A stretch of DNA of 42,571 nucleotides from Candidatus Berkelbacteria bacterium (GCA_030650195.1 JAUSEP010000011.1:1-42571); one strand, 5' to 3'. Positions 10,322-19,557 are shown, counted from the first letter of the stretch. The notes: generated by a model from the sequence alone, not told the origin. A program made the numbers and translations.

Positions 10322-10717
10322 CTATCCCTTCACTTTCTCGTGCAAGAGTAGGCGCTTACCCGTAGTGACGAAGAGGTCGTCCATCACCTTACTGACGTTT
10401 GGGTTGTTTACCGATGCGCCATTCCTTAGCAACTTGAGTGCTTCTCGTTGATCGGGCGAGAGGTCTCGCTTGATCGCTCGTAAGTTGTCGCGCCCGTTCT
10501 CAAGCAAGCGTATCTCTGTATCGGCGCTCAACTCGGGGTCGAGCGTTGTCAGAGCCTGCTTTGCGTGATCTTTCACTAGACCGAGGCCTTGTTTCTCGAC
10601 CGCTTCCGACGGGGCTGAGTAGCCGTCTGGATTCGATAGATACGCGTAGTAACCTAGCGCTATCCCAGGTACGGTTACCAAGAGGATGTACTGCCAAAGT
10701 TTTATTTTAGTTCCCAT
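10322..10717 (-). CDS. Small membrane-anchored/secreted hypothetical protein
   Basis: N-terminal TM (LWQYILLVTVPGIALGYYAYL) and soluble domain; own terminator. Confidence 0.5.
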   Translation of the reverse strand: MGTKIKLWQYILLVTVPGIALGYYAYLSNPDGYSAPSEAVEKQGLGLVKDHAKQALTTLDPELSADTEIRLLENGRDNLRAIKRDLSPDQREALKLLRNGASVNNPNVSKVMDDLFVTTGKRLLLHEKVKG

Positions 10718-10823
10718 TTTGTCTCACTGTGCAAAGAGATTAGCCAAATTATAGGCTGTCGTGATTGAAATGTCAATGAACCCAGCTCTGTTTTCTTGAA
10801 TGGAATTTCCAGTACAATAACCA

Positions 10824-11459
10824 TTGATGAAAAATATCCTCCCACGATCAGTTGAAGCTATGTCCGGGCTTCTTTCAACCCTGCCAGGTGTTGGTCCGAA
10901 GACCGCTAATCGTTTAACATTCTTTTTACTTGGTCGCCAGGAAGGCGAGCTAGATGAGTTTGGACAAGCTTTTATAAATCTTAAGAAAAATCTCGTCACT
11001 TGTTCAAAATGTTTTTTAATCTCTGAAACAGATCCTTGTATAATTTGTCAGGATAAGTCTCGTGAGCAAGATAAGCTAGTTGTAGTAGAAGAGCCGTTAG
11101 ATGTTCTAGCTATGGAAAAAGCTCATTGGACAGGGTTGTACCACGTTTTGGGTGGGCAGATCTCCCCGATAAACAACGTAAGCCCAGATGATTTAAAAAT
11201 AAAAGAGTTACTTACACGGCTAGAGTCGGGAGATATTAAAGAAGTTATCTTAGCTACAGACACCGTTCTAGAAGGCGAGGCAACAGCACTGTATATAGAC
11301 GAACAAGTTAACAAGGCCCAGAAAGATGGCAAGTTAAAAGGTATCAAAATAACACGTATTGCTAGGGGCTTACCTGTTGGGGGAGATCTGGAGTACGCCG
11401 ATGAGTTAACATTAGCACGGGCTCTTGAGGGCCGCCGAACATATTCCAACCGAGACTAA
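10824..11459 (+). CDS. recR: Recombination protein RecR
   Basis: LLSTLPGVGPKTANRLTFFLL, C4 zinc finger CSKCFLISETDPCIIC, Toprim segment VVEEPLDVLAMEK. Confidence 0.95.
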   Translation: MMKNILPRSVEAMSGLLSTLPGVGPKTANRLTFFLLGRQEGELDEFGQAFINLKKNLVTCSKCFLISETDPCIICQDKSREQDKLVVVEEPLDVLAMEKAHWTGLYHVLGGQISPINNVSPDDLKIKELLTRLESGDIKEVILATDTVLEGEATALYIDEQVNKAQKDGKLKGIKITRIARGLPVGGDLEYADELTLARALEGRRTYSNRD

Positions 11460-11500
11460 AGGTATTGCTTCAATTAGAAAAAGAAATTAGAGTAATTAAA

Positions 11501-11779
11501 ATGCAACATGATTTAATACATACAGACGAACAGTACATCTGCGACGAATGCGGCTACACAAGTCCAGTTGCTAACGAGCGCTGTCCTGACTGTGGTTCAG
11601 CAATGAGTGCCCTTCATGACGAAAAAACAAAAGCTAAAGTTATGGCCGGGGAAAGTGAAGAAGACTTATCCGAAGAAACGATGGACGCTGACTCACCAAA
11701 ATCTCTCCAAGCACTAGCCGAAGAAGAGCAAGAAGAGTCTGACAAAGAGTACCAAAACGATACTTACGGAAACGAATAA
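11501..11779 (+). CDS. Small zinc-ribbon protein with acidic tail
   Basis: YICDECGYTSPVANERCPDCGSAM two CxxC pairs. Confidence 0.6.
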   Translation: MQHDLIHTDEQYICDECGYTSPVANERCPDCGSAMSALHDEKTKAKVMAGESEEDLSEETMDADSPKSLQALAEEEQEESDKEYQNDTYGNE

Positions 11780-11784
11780 AAAAA

Positions 11785-11810
11785 GACCGGACAACGTTGT
11801 CGTCCGGCCG
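11785..11810. terminator. Intrinsic terminator between convergent genes
   Basis: CCGGAC-aacgttgtc-GTCCGG after an A-rich stretch. Confidence 0.6.
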
Positions 11811-11826
11811 AGCCGAAGCACTGAGG

Positions 11827-12228
11827 TTAGCTGAACAAGCCGCGCCTAATGGCTTCCCGGATGTCCTTAACCGCATCTTCGATGTTTGGACTCCTGGTCT
11901 TGCATAGGCCGCGATTGAAGTAGGCGCATGCGAGGTTGCAATCTGACTCTATGGCCAGGTCGTAACACTCAATCGCCCCCTCGTGATCTCCGAGCAAGTT
12001 ACGGACAACACCGTAGTTGTTGTGGGCCCAGGCTAGTCTGGGAGATAAAGAGAGGGCGGCCGCGAAATAGCCAGCTGCATCAGGCAGAGATCCTGCCTCG
12101 CAGGCTGCGACACCCGCATTGAATAGCAGGATCGCGGCGCTGAGTTCCGGGTTAGAGTCGATAAGCTCGGGTTGTACTCCGACAAAGAAGTATCCCGAAT
12201 CTTTGGGTATCAAACTGATTCCTTCCAT
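11827..12228 (-). CDS. TPR-repeat protein
   Basis: AAGYFAAALSLSPRLAWAHNNYGVVRNLLGDHEGAIECYDLAIESDCNLACAYFNRGLCK matches the TPR consensus. Confidence 0.75.
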   Translation of the reverse strand: MEGISLIPKDSGYFFVGVQPELIDSNPELSAAILLFNAGVAACEAGSLPDAAGYFAAALSLSPRLAWAHNNYGVVRNLLGDHEGAIECYDLAIESDCNLACAYFNRGLCKTRSPNIEDAVKDIREAIRRGLFS

Positions 12229-12436
12229 CTTTCCTCCGTCGTGTCGTGAACACTAGCGTCATCGATTGAGATGAGCGTTCCGAAAATAAGGGGTTATTTG
12301 CGAAAAGCTCATCTCAAAGCTTATTAAGGAACCGTCTTATGCTCGGGTATTCTAACTTCGTCATTGATAAAAGTCAATGGGTTTGAGGCGAATTTCCCGC
12401 TTCCAAAAAACCGTAAAAACAGGTAAAAAGAGAATA

Positions 12437-13771
12437 ATGTTTCAGATTTACAATACCTTGACTGGTAAAAGAGAAAAATTCAAGTCTATTAAACCAAAGA
12501 AGGTTGGGATGTATGTTTGTGGACCAACGGTTTATGACTACGGTCATGTTGGTCATGCTAGAACATATCTAACTTTTGATCTTATAAATCGTTTCTTAAA
12601 CTTTCTTGGGTACAAGGTTAACTACATCCAGAACATTACTGATGTTGGACACCTGGTAGGGGATGCTGAAACGGGTACAGATAAGATAAAGAAGAAGGCC
12701 CAGGAGACTGGCGAGAGTATTGGCGATATTGTACGACATTATACCGAGGCACACCTGGAGGATCTGAAGTCTCTTAATATCCTTGAACCAAGTACTTCAC
12801 CTAAGGCTTCTGAGCATATTAAAGATATTATTGCCTTTATTGAGGACTTAATTTCTAAGGGATTTGCCTATGTTACCGAGGAAGGTAATGTTTACTTCAG
12901 TGTTAATAAAAAGCCAGATTACGGTAAATTGAGCCATCGGGGATTAGCTGAGATTCTTACGGGTACTAGGGTAGAACCAGCAAAAGACAAGAGATTACCA
13001 GCAGATTTTGCGCTTTGGAAAGCAGCACCCTCTGGAGCTACTGAGTATGTTTGGGATTCTCCTTGGGGAAAAGGTTTTCCAGGTTGGCATATAGAGTGTT
13101 CGGTTATGAGCCAGAAATACCTAGGAGATACTTTTGATATCCATGGTTCGGCTGTTGAGCACGTATTTCCTCATCACGAGAACGAGATTGCCCAATCCGA
13201 AGCTAAAACAGGCCAACCACTAGCTAATTACTGGGTTCACTCGGGTATGTTAACCCTAAACGGCAGAAAGATGAGCAAATCTCTTGGTAACACGGTTCGA
13301 GTACCAGACGCCCTTAAGGATTACTCAGCCAATGAAATACGTTTGGCTTTCTACCAAACACCATACCGACAACCCTTTGACTACACTAGAGAGTCTATGA
13401 CCCAGGGGGTTGCGCTTCGCTCCAAGCTTTTTAATGCGTATATGGCCGCCAAAGAAGTGGAAGACAAAGAAAGCCTCTCAGACATTATCGAAGCCCTGTC
13501 TGATGACCTAGATACTCATCGGGCTCTAGAAATATGGTCGGAGCACATTGGTAGCTTAAGCCGAGAACAGTTCGAGAAACTTTTTAACATATTTGGCTTA
13601 ATGTTTATTTCGATCGAAGAGAATCCTAAAGCAAAGAAGCTAGCTGATGAGCGAGACGAAGCCAGAGCTAAAAAAGACTTTCTGACTTCAGATAACCGTA
13701 GGGGAGAGATCGAACAATTAGGTTACGAAGTTAAAGACTTAGATTCTGGTTCTCACTACATTCCGCGTTAG
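12437..13771 (+). CDS. cysS: Cysteinyl-tRNA synthetase
   Basis: MYVCGPTVYDYGHVGHARTYLTFD, GWHIECSVMSQKYLG, KMSKSLGN. Confidence 0.97.
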   Translation: MFQIYNTLTGKREKFKSIKPKKVGMYVCGPTVYDYGHVGHARTYLTFDLINRFLNFLGYKVNYIQNITDVGHLVGDAETGTDKIKKKAQETGESIGDIVRHYTEAHLEDLKSLNILEPSTSPKASEHIKDIIAFIEDLISKGFAYVTEEGNVYFSVNKKPDYGKLSHRGLAEILTGTRVEPAKDKRLPADFALWKAAPSGATEYVWDSPWGKGFPGWHIECSVMSQKYLGDTFDIHGSAVEHVFPHHENEIAQSEAKTGQPLANYWVHSGMLTLNGRKMSKSLGNTVRVPDALKDYSANEIRLAFYQTPYRQPFDYTRESMTQGVALRSKLFNAYMAAKEVEDKESLSDIIEALSDDLDTHRALEIWSEHIGSLSREQFEKLFNIFGLMFISIEENPKAKKLADERDEARAKKDFLTSDNRRGEIEQLGYEVKDLDSGSHYIPR

Positions 13772-13795
13772 CATATATTTACTGCCTGAAAACTA

Positions 13796-13824
13796 TTGAC
13801 TTCTTATCGTAATTCCGGTATATT
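13796..13824 (+). promoter_or_regulatory. Sigma70-type promoter: TTGACT-N17-TATATT
   Basis: -35 TTGACT 13796-13801, 17-bp spacer, -10 TATATT 13819-13824. Confidence 0.75.
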
Positions 13825-13855
13825 CCGACCGTACGTTAAGTGACCGAATTCGTCG

Positions 13856-13955
13856 GCGCCGTCTCGGCTGGGATTTGGGAGAGCTGCCACTATGGGTTTT
13901 GCCTCGGCATTTCCCGGCAGTTTCCCTCCTTCCCTTTTCCTGGCTGAGACGGCGC
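13856..13955 (+). ncRNA. Candidate structured leader RNA (unclassified)
   Basis: 13-bp stem GCGCCGTCTCGGC/GCTGAGACGGCGC (all positions pair, one G-U) enclosing nested CTGCC/GGCAG and TGCC-tc-GGCA stems, directly downstream of a promoter. Confidence 0.5.
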
Positions 13956-14037
13956 TGATGATATCCGGACGCATAGCGCGTTTGTTTACAATCAGTTCTG
14001 AAAATTGCATCCGCAAAAACTAATGGAGGTGGGCGCT

Positions 14038-15156
14038 TTGAAGCGACTCATACTAATCGTAGTCAGTGCGGCGCTATCTTGCGTCGCCTTTGCCCAGTTT
14101 TCTCTTGCCGGGGGTCTCTATAACGAGAAGGAGACAAAAACGGTTCTGGAAAAGAACCTGGCTATCTTCTTTTCGGCACGAGACAGCCTTGGCAACCGAG
14201 TTGGAACATTCGATGGTTCCGGCTTGCGCAAACCCGCAGTAGTCCGCGGAATGATCCTGGACGGGACAATCATCCCTTTGAACTGGGAGATTAAGAGTCT
14301 CGACCTGAAGTTCATTCCGCTCGAGCAGACTTACCGGCTTGACGTCGATGACGCGAACGGTTGGATCATTGGTCAAAGAGCAAAAGGCGACCTAGCTTTT
14401 CGCTACAAGATCGATACGTCCAACTTACCAAACGGCGACAATGTCTGGGCGGTTCGCATTAGCTGGCGTGATCGTAAGGATCATCAGCTGGTAATGTTGC
14501 TCCGTTGGGTTAGTCACCCGACAGGCAATGGGCAGCAACTGCTGTCCTTAGTCGTTCGTGAGATGCCACCCGGAGCAGATCCCTTGACAGGGAAGAATAC
14601 GAATGACTTACGTGGTATCGAGCTCTTCCCGTATACGGAAGGGTTCACCAACCTCGTAGCCAGTCCTTCGGGCGTACCGCAATCGACTACAATGCCCGGA
14701 CAGAAGGTCGAAAAGCGGGTCGATGACCAAGTTCAGACAAAGAACCAACAGAAAAAGGTCGAAGACGAGCCGGAAGACATCCCGGTTCCCGTCAAGCCCA
14801 AAACTCACGGCGGTCTGAACATCGGCTACATTCCCTACGATGACTGGAAGGAATTCGTGGAGGATGAGCTAACCATAGATGAACAGAAGGATCCAGCTCT
14901 CGTCTCGGTTTCCGGGAACGAGTTGGAACTGCCAAGTACGGAACGTCTGGCGATTTACATCGTTTCAGACCGACCGATCGACAAGGCTCAGTTCTTGGTT
15001 GGCTCCAAGACGTATGAATTGGTTCCCTATCAGACGATCATTGGAGGTCAGACGATCTTCTTCGTTCGAACGTCGGGGAAATGCTCCACACTCAACGGCG
15101 GCAAGCTTGTAATAAAGCAAGGCGCCGTGACCCGCACCGTAAGGGTGAAAAGGTGA
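14038..15156 (+). CDS. Secreted hypothetical protein
   Basis: TTG start with GGAGGT SD; signal peptide MKRLILIVVSAALSCVAFAQFSLAGG. Confidence 0.6.
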   Translation: MKRLILIVVSAALSCVAFAQFSLAGGLYNEKETKTVLEKNLAIFFSARDSLGNRVGTFDGSGLRKPAVVRGMILDGTIIPLNWEIKSLDLKFIPLEQTYRLDVDDANGWIIGQRAKGDLAFRYKIDTSNLPNGDNVWAVRISWRDRKDHQLVMLLRWVSHPTGNGQQLLSLVVREMPPGADPLTGKNTNDLRGIELFPYTEGFTNLVASPSGVPQSTTMPGQKVEKRVDDQVQTKNQQKKVEDEPEDIPVPVKPKTHGGLNIGYIPYDDWKEFVEDELTIDEQKDPALVSVSGNELELPSTERLAIYIVSDRPIDKAQFLVGSKTYELVPYQTIIGGQTIFFVRTSGKCSTLNGGKLVIKQGAVTRTVRVKR

Positions 15157-15161
15157 TCAAA

Positions 15162-16031
15162 ATGAAACGAATCTTATCGATCGCGATAGCCGGAGCCGTA
15201 TTGTCGGCTCTGGCTTTGCCCTCGAGCGGCGTCCTGCCGTTCAACTACAAGGACCGCTCCCTTTCGGCGAGCGTGGTCCAAGACATGGAGCGGATTGGCG
15301 CCGTAACGCCTCCTGTCAACGAGGTTTATTCTAACGCCTTTGGTACCGACCAATGGCGTGGAAACCTCGAAGACACCGGAGAGAGAAAGATCGTCCGTAA
15401 GGATGAGAAATTCTCCAACTCCGGTCTGGCTTGGACTGACAATAAAAAGTCCAAGCTTGGTGGTACGACCTGCAGTTCTGTCGCGAAAGCGGAAGTCCAG
15501 CTTTGTCTAGTGATGTGCAAGCCCACGGGCGTTGCGCAGTGGATCAAGCGGGATTGCCTGAACGTCGCCGGTAAGAGGCAACTGCCAAAGACCCCTCACT
15601 CCAAGCAGGTATGCGAGGAGGTCGTTGAACCGGCGCATGCTGGCACGATCGGCATTGACATCGACGTCTCTGCCAACGCAACCGCAACGGCGATCGTCAA
15701 CAACGACATCGACGTCTCTGCCTCAAACGGGCCGATGACGTTCAACTTCTTCCAGCCATCTGCGGCGCCGACAACGCCACTGCATGACTGGCGCGGTCAA
15801 ACGACCGTGACCGAAAACCAGATCATCGCTTGGTTCTGGCAGCCGCGACAGCGGCCGACCAGCATCGAGGTGAACAACACGAACATCAACGAGAACAACA
15901 TAGCTAATGCCAACGTCCTAACCAGCAACCAGGTCCAAAACCTGGTCAACGGCAACGGAAGCACTGGCACAGCTGGCGGCACTGCCACAGGCCCTGGAAA
16001 TGTCACGGCCGGCGGCGGTCGTTCGCCGTAG
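15162..16031 (+). CDS. Secreted hypothetical protein with Asn-rich C-terminus
   Basis: Signal peptide MKRILSIAIAGAVLSALALPSSG; C-terminal NTNINENNIANANVLTSNQVQNLVNGNGSTGTAGG. Confidence 0.6.
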   Translation: MKRILSIAIAGAVLSALALPSSGVLPFNYKDRSLSASVVQDMERIGAVTPPVNEVYSNAFGTDQWRGNLEDTGERKIVRKDEKFSNSGLAWTDNKKSKLGGTTCSSVAKAEVQLCLVMCKPTGVAQWIKRDCLNVAGKRQLPKTPHSKQVCEEVVEPAHAGTIGIDIDVSANATATAIVNNDIDVSASNGPMTFNFFQPSAAPTTPLHDWRGQTTVTENQIIAWFWQPRQRPTSIEVNNTNINENNIANANVLTSNQVQNLVNGNGSTGTAGGTATGPGNVTAGGGRSP

Positions 16032-16047
16032 TTCCCTTCCCTTCGTC

Positions 16048-16085
16048 GGGCGGTTCACACGAACCGCCCGGCACCCCTTCTTTTT
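16048..16085 (+). terminator. Intrinsic terminator
   Basis: CGGGCGGTTC-acac-GAACCGCCCG followed by cttcttttt. Confidence 0.8.
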
Positions 16086-16188
16086 ACAAGAAACTTTCGA
16101 TATATATAAGTTGGAAAGTTCCTTGTGGTAAGAAGCCACTGCAACTGACGGTCGAATCAGTTGTTGCTAATAATAAGGAAAGGAAAGA

Positions 16189-16656
16189 ATGAATATAAAA
16201 TCATTTATCTTTTTGACAGCCGTGTTAGGGGCTTTGCTAGTGTTCGGCTACAGCAACAACGTTGTAGTTGCAAGTGAGAACTATAATAGCAACGTCAATA
16301 ACAATGCTAACGCTAATGCCAATGCCAACAACCAAGTTCAAAACATGGTTAACGGTAACGGTGCCTCTGGCTCTGCCAGTGGCTCAGCGTCAGCCGCTGC
16401 CTCAGCTACTGCCGGATCTAGCACTAACGCAAGTGCATCCGCCGCAGCTAGTGCTGCTGCCAAGGCGTCTACCTCTACCAGTGTCGCTACCACAAAGGTA
16501 GCTACAAGCACGGGTAACAAGGTTGTCGCCAAGACAGTTAAGTCGTTGCCTGCAACTGGTGCCGAAATGGCTCTGTTGCCTGGTGCGATGAGCGCTTTTG
16601 CTCTAGCAGCCCGCAAGTATTTGCTGGCTCGCAAAGAAGCAAGTCTCTTGGCCTAA
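16189..16656 (+). CDS. Secreted/cell-wall-associated low-complexity protein with LPxTG-like C-terminal motif
   Basis: Signal peptide; Asn/Ala/Ser-rich low-complexity region with NNQVQNMVNGNG; C-terminal SLPATGAE, hydrophobic stretch, RKYLLARKEA basic tail. Confidence 0.6.
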   Translation: MNIKSFIFLTAVLGALLVFGYSNNVVVASENYNSNVNNNANANANANNQVQNMVNGNGASGSASGSASAAASATAGSSTNASASAAASAAAKASTSTSVATTKVATSTGNKVVAKTVKSLPATGAEMALLPGAMSAFALAARKYLLARKEASLLA

Positions 16657-16669
16657 CAACCTCGAGATA

Positions 16670-16700
16670 AAGAAAGAGACCCGAAAGGGTCTTTTTCTTT
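16670..16700 (+). terminator. Intrinsic terminator
   Basis: GAAAGAGACCC-gaaa-GGGTCTTTTTCTTTTTG. Confidence 0.8.
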
Positions 16701-16742
16701 TTGTTCCAAGATTTTTAGTTACTTAACGGATATAATGTACTG

Positions 16743-17732
16743 ATGAGCGATAAGAACCGTAAAGCTGATTTAGCAGAAATCCTACGGATTGCCGATAAAA
16801 CAGCTCGCATTAAGTCTATTGAGACCGAAATGGGTACGCCTTCGTTTTGGCAGGAGCATCAAAAAGCTGCCAAACTAACCCAGGAATTAAAACACTTACA
16901 AGATTTCGTTGCTAAATTTGAGCTGGCGGAATCTGACGCTGAGCTAGAAAAACTAGAAGAGGAAGTATTTTTTTCTGGTGAACACGACGACTCTTCGGCG
17001 TTTGTTGCCGTTCATTCTGGTTCTGGTGGTGTTGAAGCCCAAGACTGGGCCGAAGTGTTACTGCGGATGTATACGCGCTATGGAGAAAGGGCGGACTACA
17101 GAGTTTCTTTACTAGACCAGCAGGATGGCGAAGAAGCGGGTATTAAAAGCGCAACGCTACTAATAGAGGGGTTTAGAGCATATGGCAAACTTAAAGCCGA
17201 AAATGGTGTTCATCGCTTAGTGCGAATTAGCCCCTTTGATGCAGATAAATCTCGCCACACATCTTTTGCTTTAGTGGAGGTGGTACCAGAAGTCGAGGGA
17301 GGCAAAGAAATTGAGGTAAAACCTGATGAAGTAAGAATAGATGTTTATCGTGCAGGGGGTCATGGAGGACAGGGAGTCAATACTACCGATTCTGCTGTCC
17401 GTATTACACACATTTCGACCAATATTGTTGTTACCTGTCAGAATGAGCGATCACAATTGCAAAACAAGCTCCAAGCGCTTAAAATTCTTCAAGGCAAGCT
17501 TCAACTGTTGGATGATGAGAAAAGACGGATCTCCAACCAGAATCTTAAAGGTGAACCAGTATTAGCTTCATGGGGTAACCAGATCCGCTCTTACGTTCTG
17601 CAGCCGTACCAAATGGTAAAAGACTTAAGAAGCGGCTATGAAACATCGGGTGTTGATGATGTTCTGGATGGTCGCTTAGAAAATATATTAGAGGCAAACA
17701 TAAAACACTTCGCTAACTTAAAGAAAGGATAG
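16743..17732 (+). CDS. prfB: Peptide chain release factor 2
   Basis: GSGGVEAQDWAEVLLRMY, RAGGHGGQGVNTTDSAVRITH; single continuous frame. Confidence 0.93.
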   Translation: MSDKNRKADLAEILRIADKTARIKSIETEMGTPSFWQEHQKAAKLTQELKHLQDFVAKFELAESDAELEKLEEEVFFSGEHDDSSAFVAVHSGSGGVEAQDWAEVLLRMYTRYGERADYRVSLLDQQDGEEAGIKSATLLIEGFRAYGKLKAENGVHRLVRISPFDADKSRHTSFALVEVVPEVEGGKEIEVKPDEVRIDVYRAGGHGGQGVNTTDSAVRITHISTNIVVTCQNERSQLQNKLQALKILQGKLQLLDDEKRRISNQNLKGEPVLASWGNQIRSYVLQPYQMVKDLRSGYETSGVDDVLDGRLENILEANIKHFANLKKG

Positions 17733-17735
17733 AAT

Positions 17736-18047
17736 ATGGCATTACCAAATTTCGGACAGATGAAAGATATGTACGGTTTAGCAAAAAAAGCTAAACAGAT
17801 GCAAAAAGAACTTAAAGACCTAGAAGTTGAGGGACGCTCAGCAAACGGTGAGGTAACTGTTGTTGTTAGCGGTGAAATGAAGATTGTTTCTATAGATATC
17901 TCAGAACATATGCTTGAACCCAGTAAGAAGCGTGAGCTAGAAGATATTATCAAAGAAACAGTTGCGAAAGCTCTTGCTACCGCCCAAAGCGAATCTGCCA
18001 CTCGAATGCAGCCGCTACTTAAGGATATGAATTTCCCAGGAATGTAA
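17736..18047 (+). CDS. YbaB/EbfC family nucleoid-associated protein
   Basis: MKDMYGLAKKAKQMQKELKDLEVEGRSANGEVTVVVSGEMKIVSIDIS. Confidence 0.88.
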   Translation: MALPNFGQMKDMYGLAKKAKQMQKELKDLEVEGRSANGEVTVVVSGEMKIVSIDISEHMLEPSKKRELEDIIKETVAKALATAQSESATRMQPLLKDMNFPGM

Positions 18048-18613
18048 TGATTGCGATCATCGGATTAGGTAATCCAGGAGAAAAGTACGACAACACCCGC
18101 CATAACGCTGGGTTTTTGACGATCGGAAGATTGGCAGTAAAGCTTGGTACCGAGCTACAGGAGAGTAAGAAGAAGCCAGCGCTAATGTATGCTAGAACTA
18201 CAGATTACGAACTGATCGTACCATTAACTTATGTCAACAACTCTGGGGAAGCAGTTGCTAAGGTTCAGCAGAAACATAATGTGGAGCTAAACGATATTTG
18301 GGTCGTTCATGACGATACCGAAATTCCTTTTGGCGAGTTCCGAGTCAAGCGTGGAGGTACTAGCGGTGGCCATAACGGTATAAAGTCAATCGATGAAGCA
18401 ATCGGTGCTGACTATTGGCGAATTCGTATTGGCGTTGGCCGTCCGGAGAACCGCAATTTTGATCTAGCTGATTACGTATTAAGTAATTTTACGTCTGAAG
18501 AGCAAAAGACTTTGCCGTCAATAATTGACCAAGTGACGGATTACCTGGTACAATCTCTCAAAGACAAGCAAATTCAAGCAATAACACTTAATGGCACGAC
18601 CAAAAACAATTAA
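18047..18613 (+). CDS. pth: Peptidyl-tRNA hydrolase
   Basis: IGLGNPGEKYDNTRHNAGF, PLTYVNNSGEAV, VHDDTEIPFG, GGHNGIKSI. Confidence 0.95.
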   Translation: MIAIIGLGNPGEKYDNTRHNAGFLTIGRLAVKLGTELQESKKKPALMYARTTDYELIVPLTYVNNSGEAVAKVQQKHNVELNDIWVVHDDTEIPFGEFRVKRGGTSGGHNGIKSIDEAIGADYWRIRIGVGRPENRNFDLADYVLSNFTSEEQKTLPSIIDQVTDYLVQSLKDKQIQAITLNGTTKNN

Positions 18614-19556
18614 CGAACCAGTCGAGGAAGAGAAGCTAGCAGAAGCCGAGGCAGAAATTATGCCTCATCACGCTACTGAAGCCAGTGCAGATGAAGCAGC
18701 TGGTAATGTTGACGAGCAAGCTGAAGTTGAGACTTCTACTGAAGAAGGCGCAGATTTAGATCAAGCCTTACCAGCTGAAGTTACGGCGATACATGTCGGT
18801 AACGAATCTGCCACAGATTTAAATAATAAAGAGTCTGATCACGAAAAGTCTAAGCTTGAGCGAAAAAAAGATGCTAAGGCTGAACGCTTGGCTGCTAAAA
18901 GCGAAAAGATTGCTGCTTCCAAGGAAGAGCACGAGGCAAAGAGCCGCCACTCAAAGAAATTCCTAGCAGCCAAAGCTAAAGTTGAGCCAGGTAAACTTTA
19001 CCAGATGGCAGAAGCTCTAACTTTAATTAAAGAATTATCTGTTTCTAAGTTTGATGGTTCAATTGAAATCCACCTCCGTTTAAACAAAAAGAAAGCCAAA
19101 GGTTCAACAGAGTCTAGTCGTGGTGTTGTTCATATGCCACACGGTACCGGTAAAGATAAAAAAGTCGTTGTTTTGGACGAGAAGATGATTGAAGAGATCG
19201 CAAAAACCAAGAAACTAGATTTTGATATCTGTATTGCTTCACCAGAACTAATGCCGAAAGTTGCTAAAATCGCAAAGATCTTAGGTCCAAAAGGCAAGAT
19301 GCCAGATCCTAAATCCGGTACTGTTACAAATGATCCGAAAAAAGTAATGGAAGAGATTAAAAGCGGTAAAACAGAATACCGAGTTGATGCTAGTGGTATT
19401 GTTCACCAGATTATAGGCAAGGTTTCATGGGAAGATGCAAAATTGATCGAAAACGCTAAGGTAGTAATGGCAATATATCCGAAATCCCGTCTTAACAGTG
19501 CTTTTATTACTGCCTCCATCGCTCCATCAATTCCTTTAGACCTAAGCAAATTCTAG
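18591..19556 (+). CDS. rplA: 50S ribosomal protein L1 with long charged N-terminal extension
   Basis: YQMAEALTLIKELSVSKFDGSIEIHLRLN...KKVVVLD...LGPKGKMPDPKSGTVTND; roughly 130 residues of Glu/Lys/Ala-rich sequence precede the L1 domain; overlaps pth. Confidence 0.9.
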   Translation: MARPKTINEPVEEEKLAEAEAEIMPHHATEASADEAAGNVDEQAEVETSTEEGADLDQALPAEVTAIHVGNESATDLNNKESDHEKSKLERKKDAKAERLAAKSEKIAASKEEHEAKSRHSKKFLAAKAKVEPGKLYQMAEALTLIKELSVSKFDGSIEIHLRLNKKKAKGSTESSRGVVHMPHGTGKDKKVVVLDEKMIEEIAKTKKLDFDICIASPELMPKVAKIAKILGPKGKMPDPKSGTVTNDPKKVMEEIKSGKTEYRVDASGIVHQIIGKVSWEDAKLIENAKVVMAIYPKSRLNSAFITASIAPSIPLDLSKF

Positions 19557-19557
19557 G

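Noticed and set aside
16338-16634. Minus-strand ORF of 98 aa opposite the low-complexity LPATG-like protein
   Set aside because: Product of low-complexity codon bias; no SD, no recognisable family, and the plus-strand gene has a signal peptide and anchor.
16743-17732. Programmed +1 frameshift in prfB
   Set aside because: The RF2 frame is continuous from ATG 16743, and an intrinsic terminator lies directly upstream, leaving no room for a leading frame.
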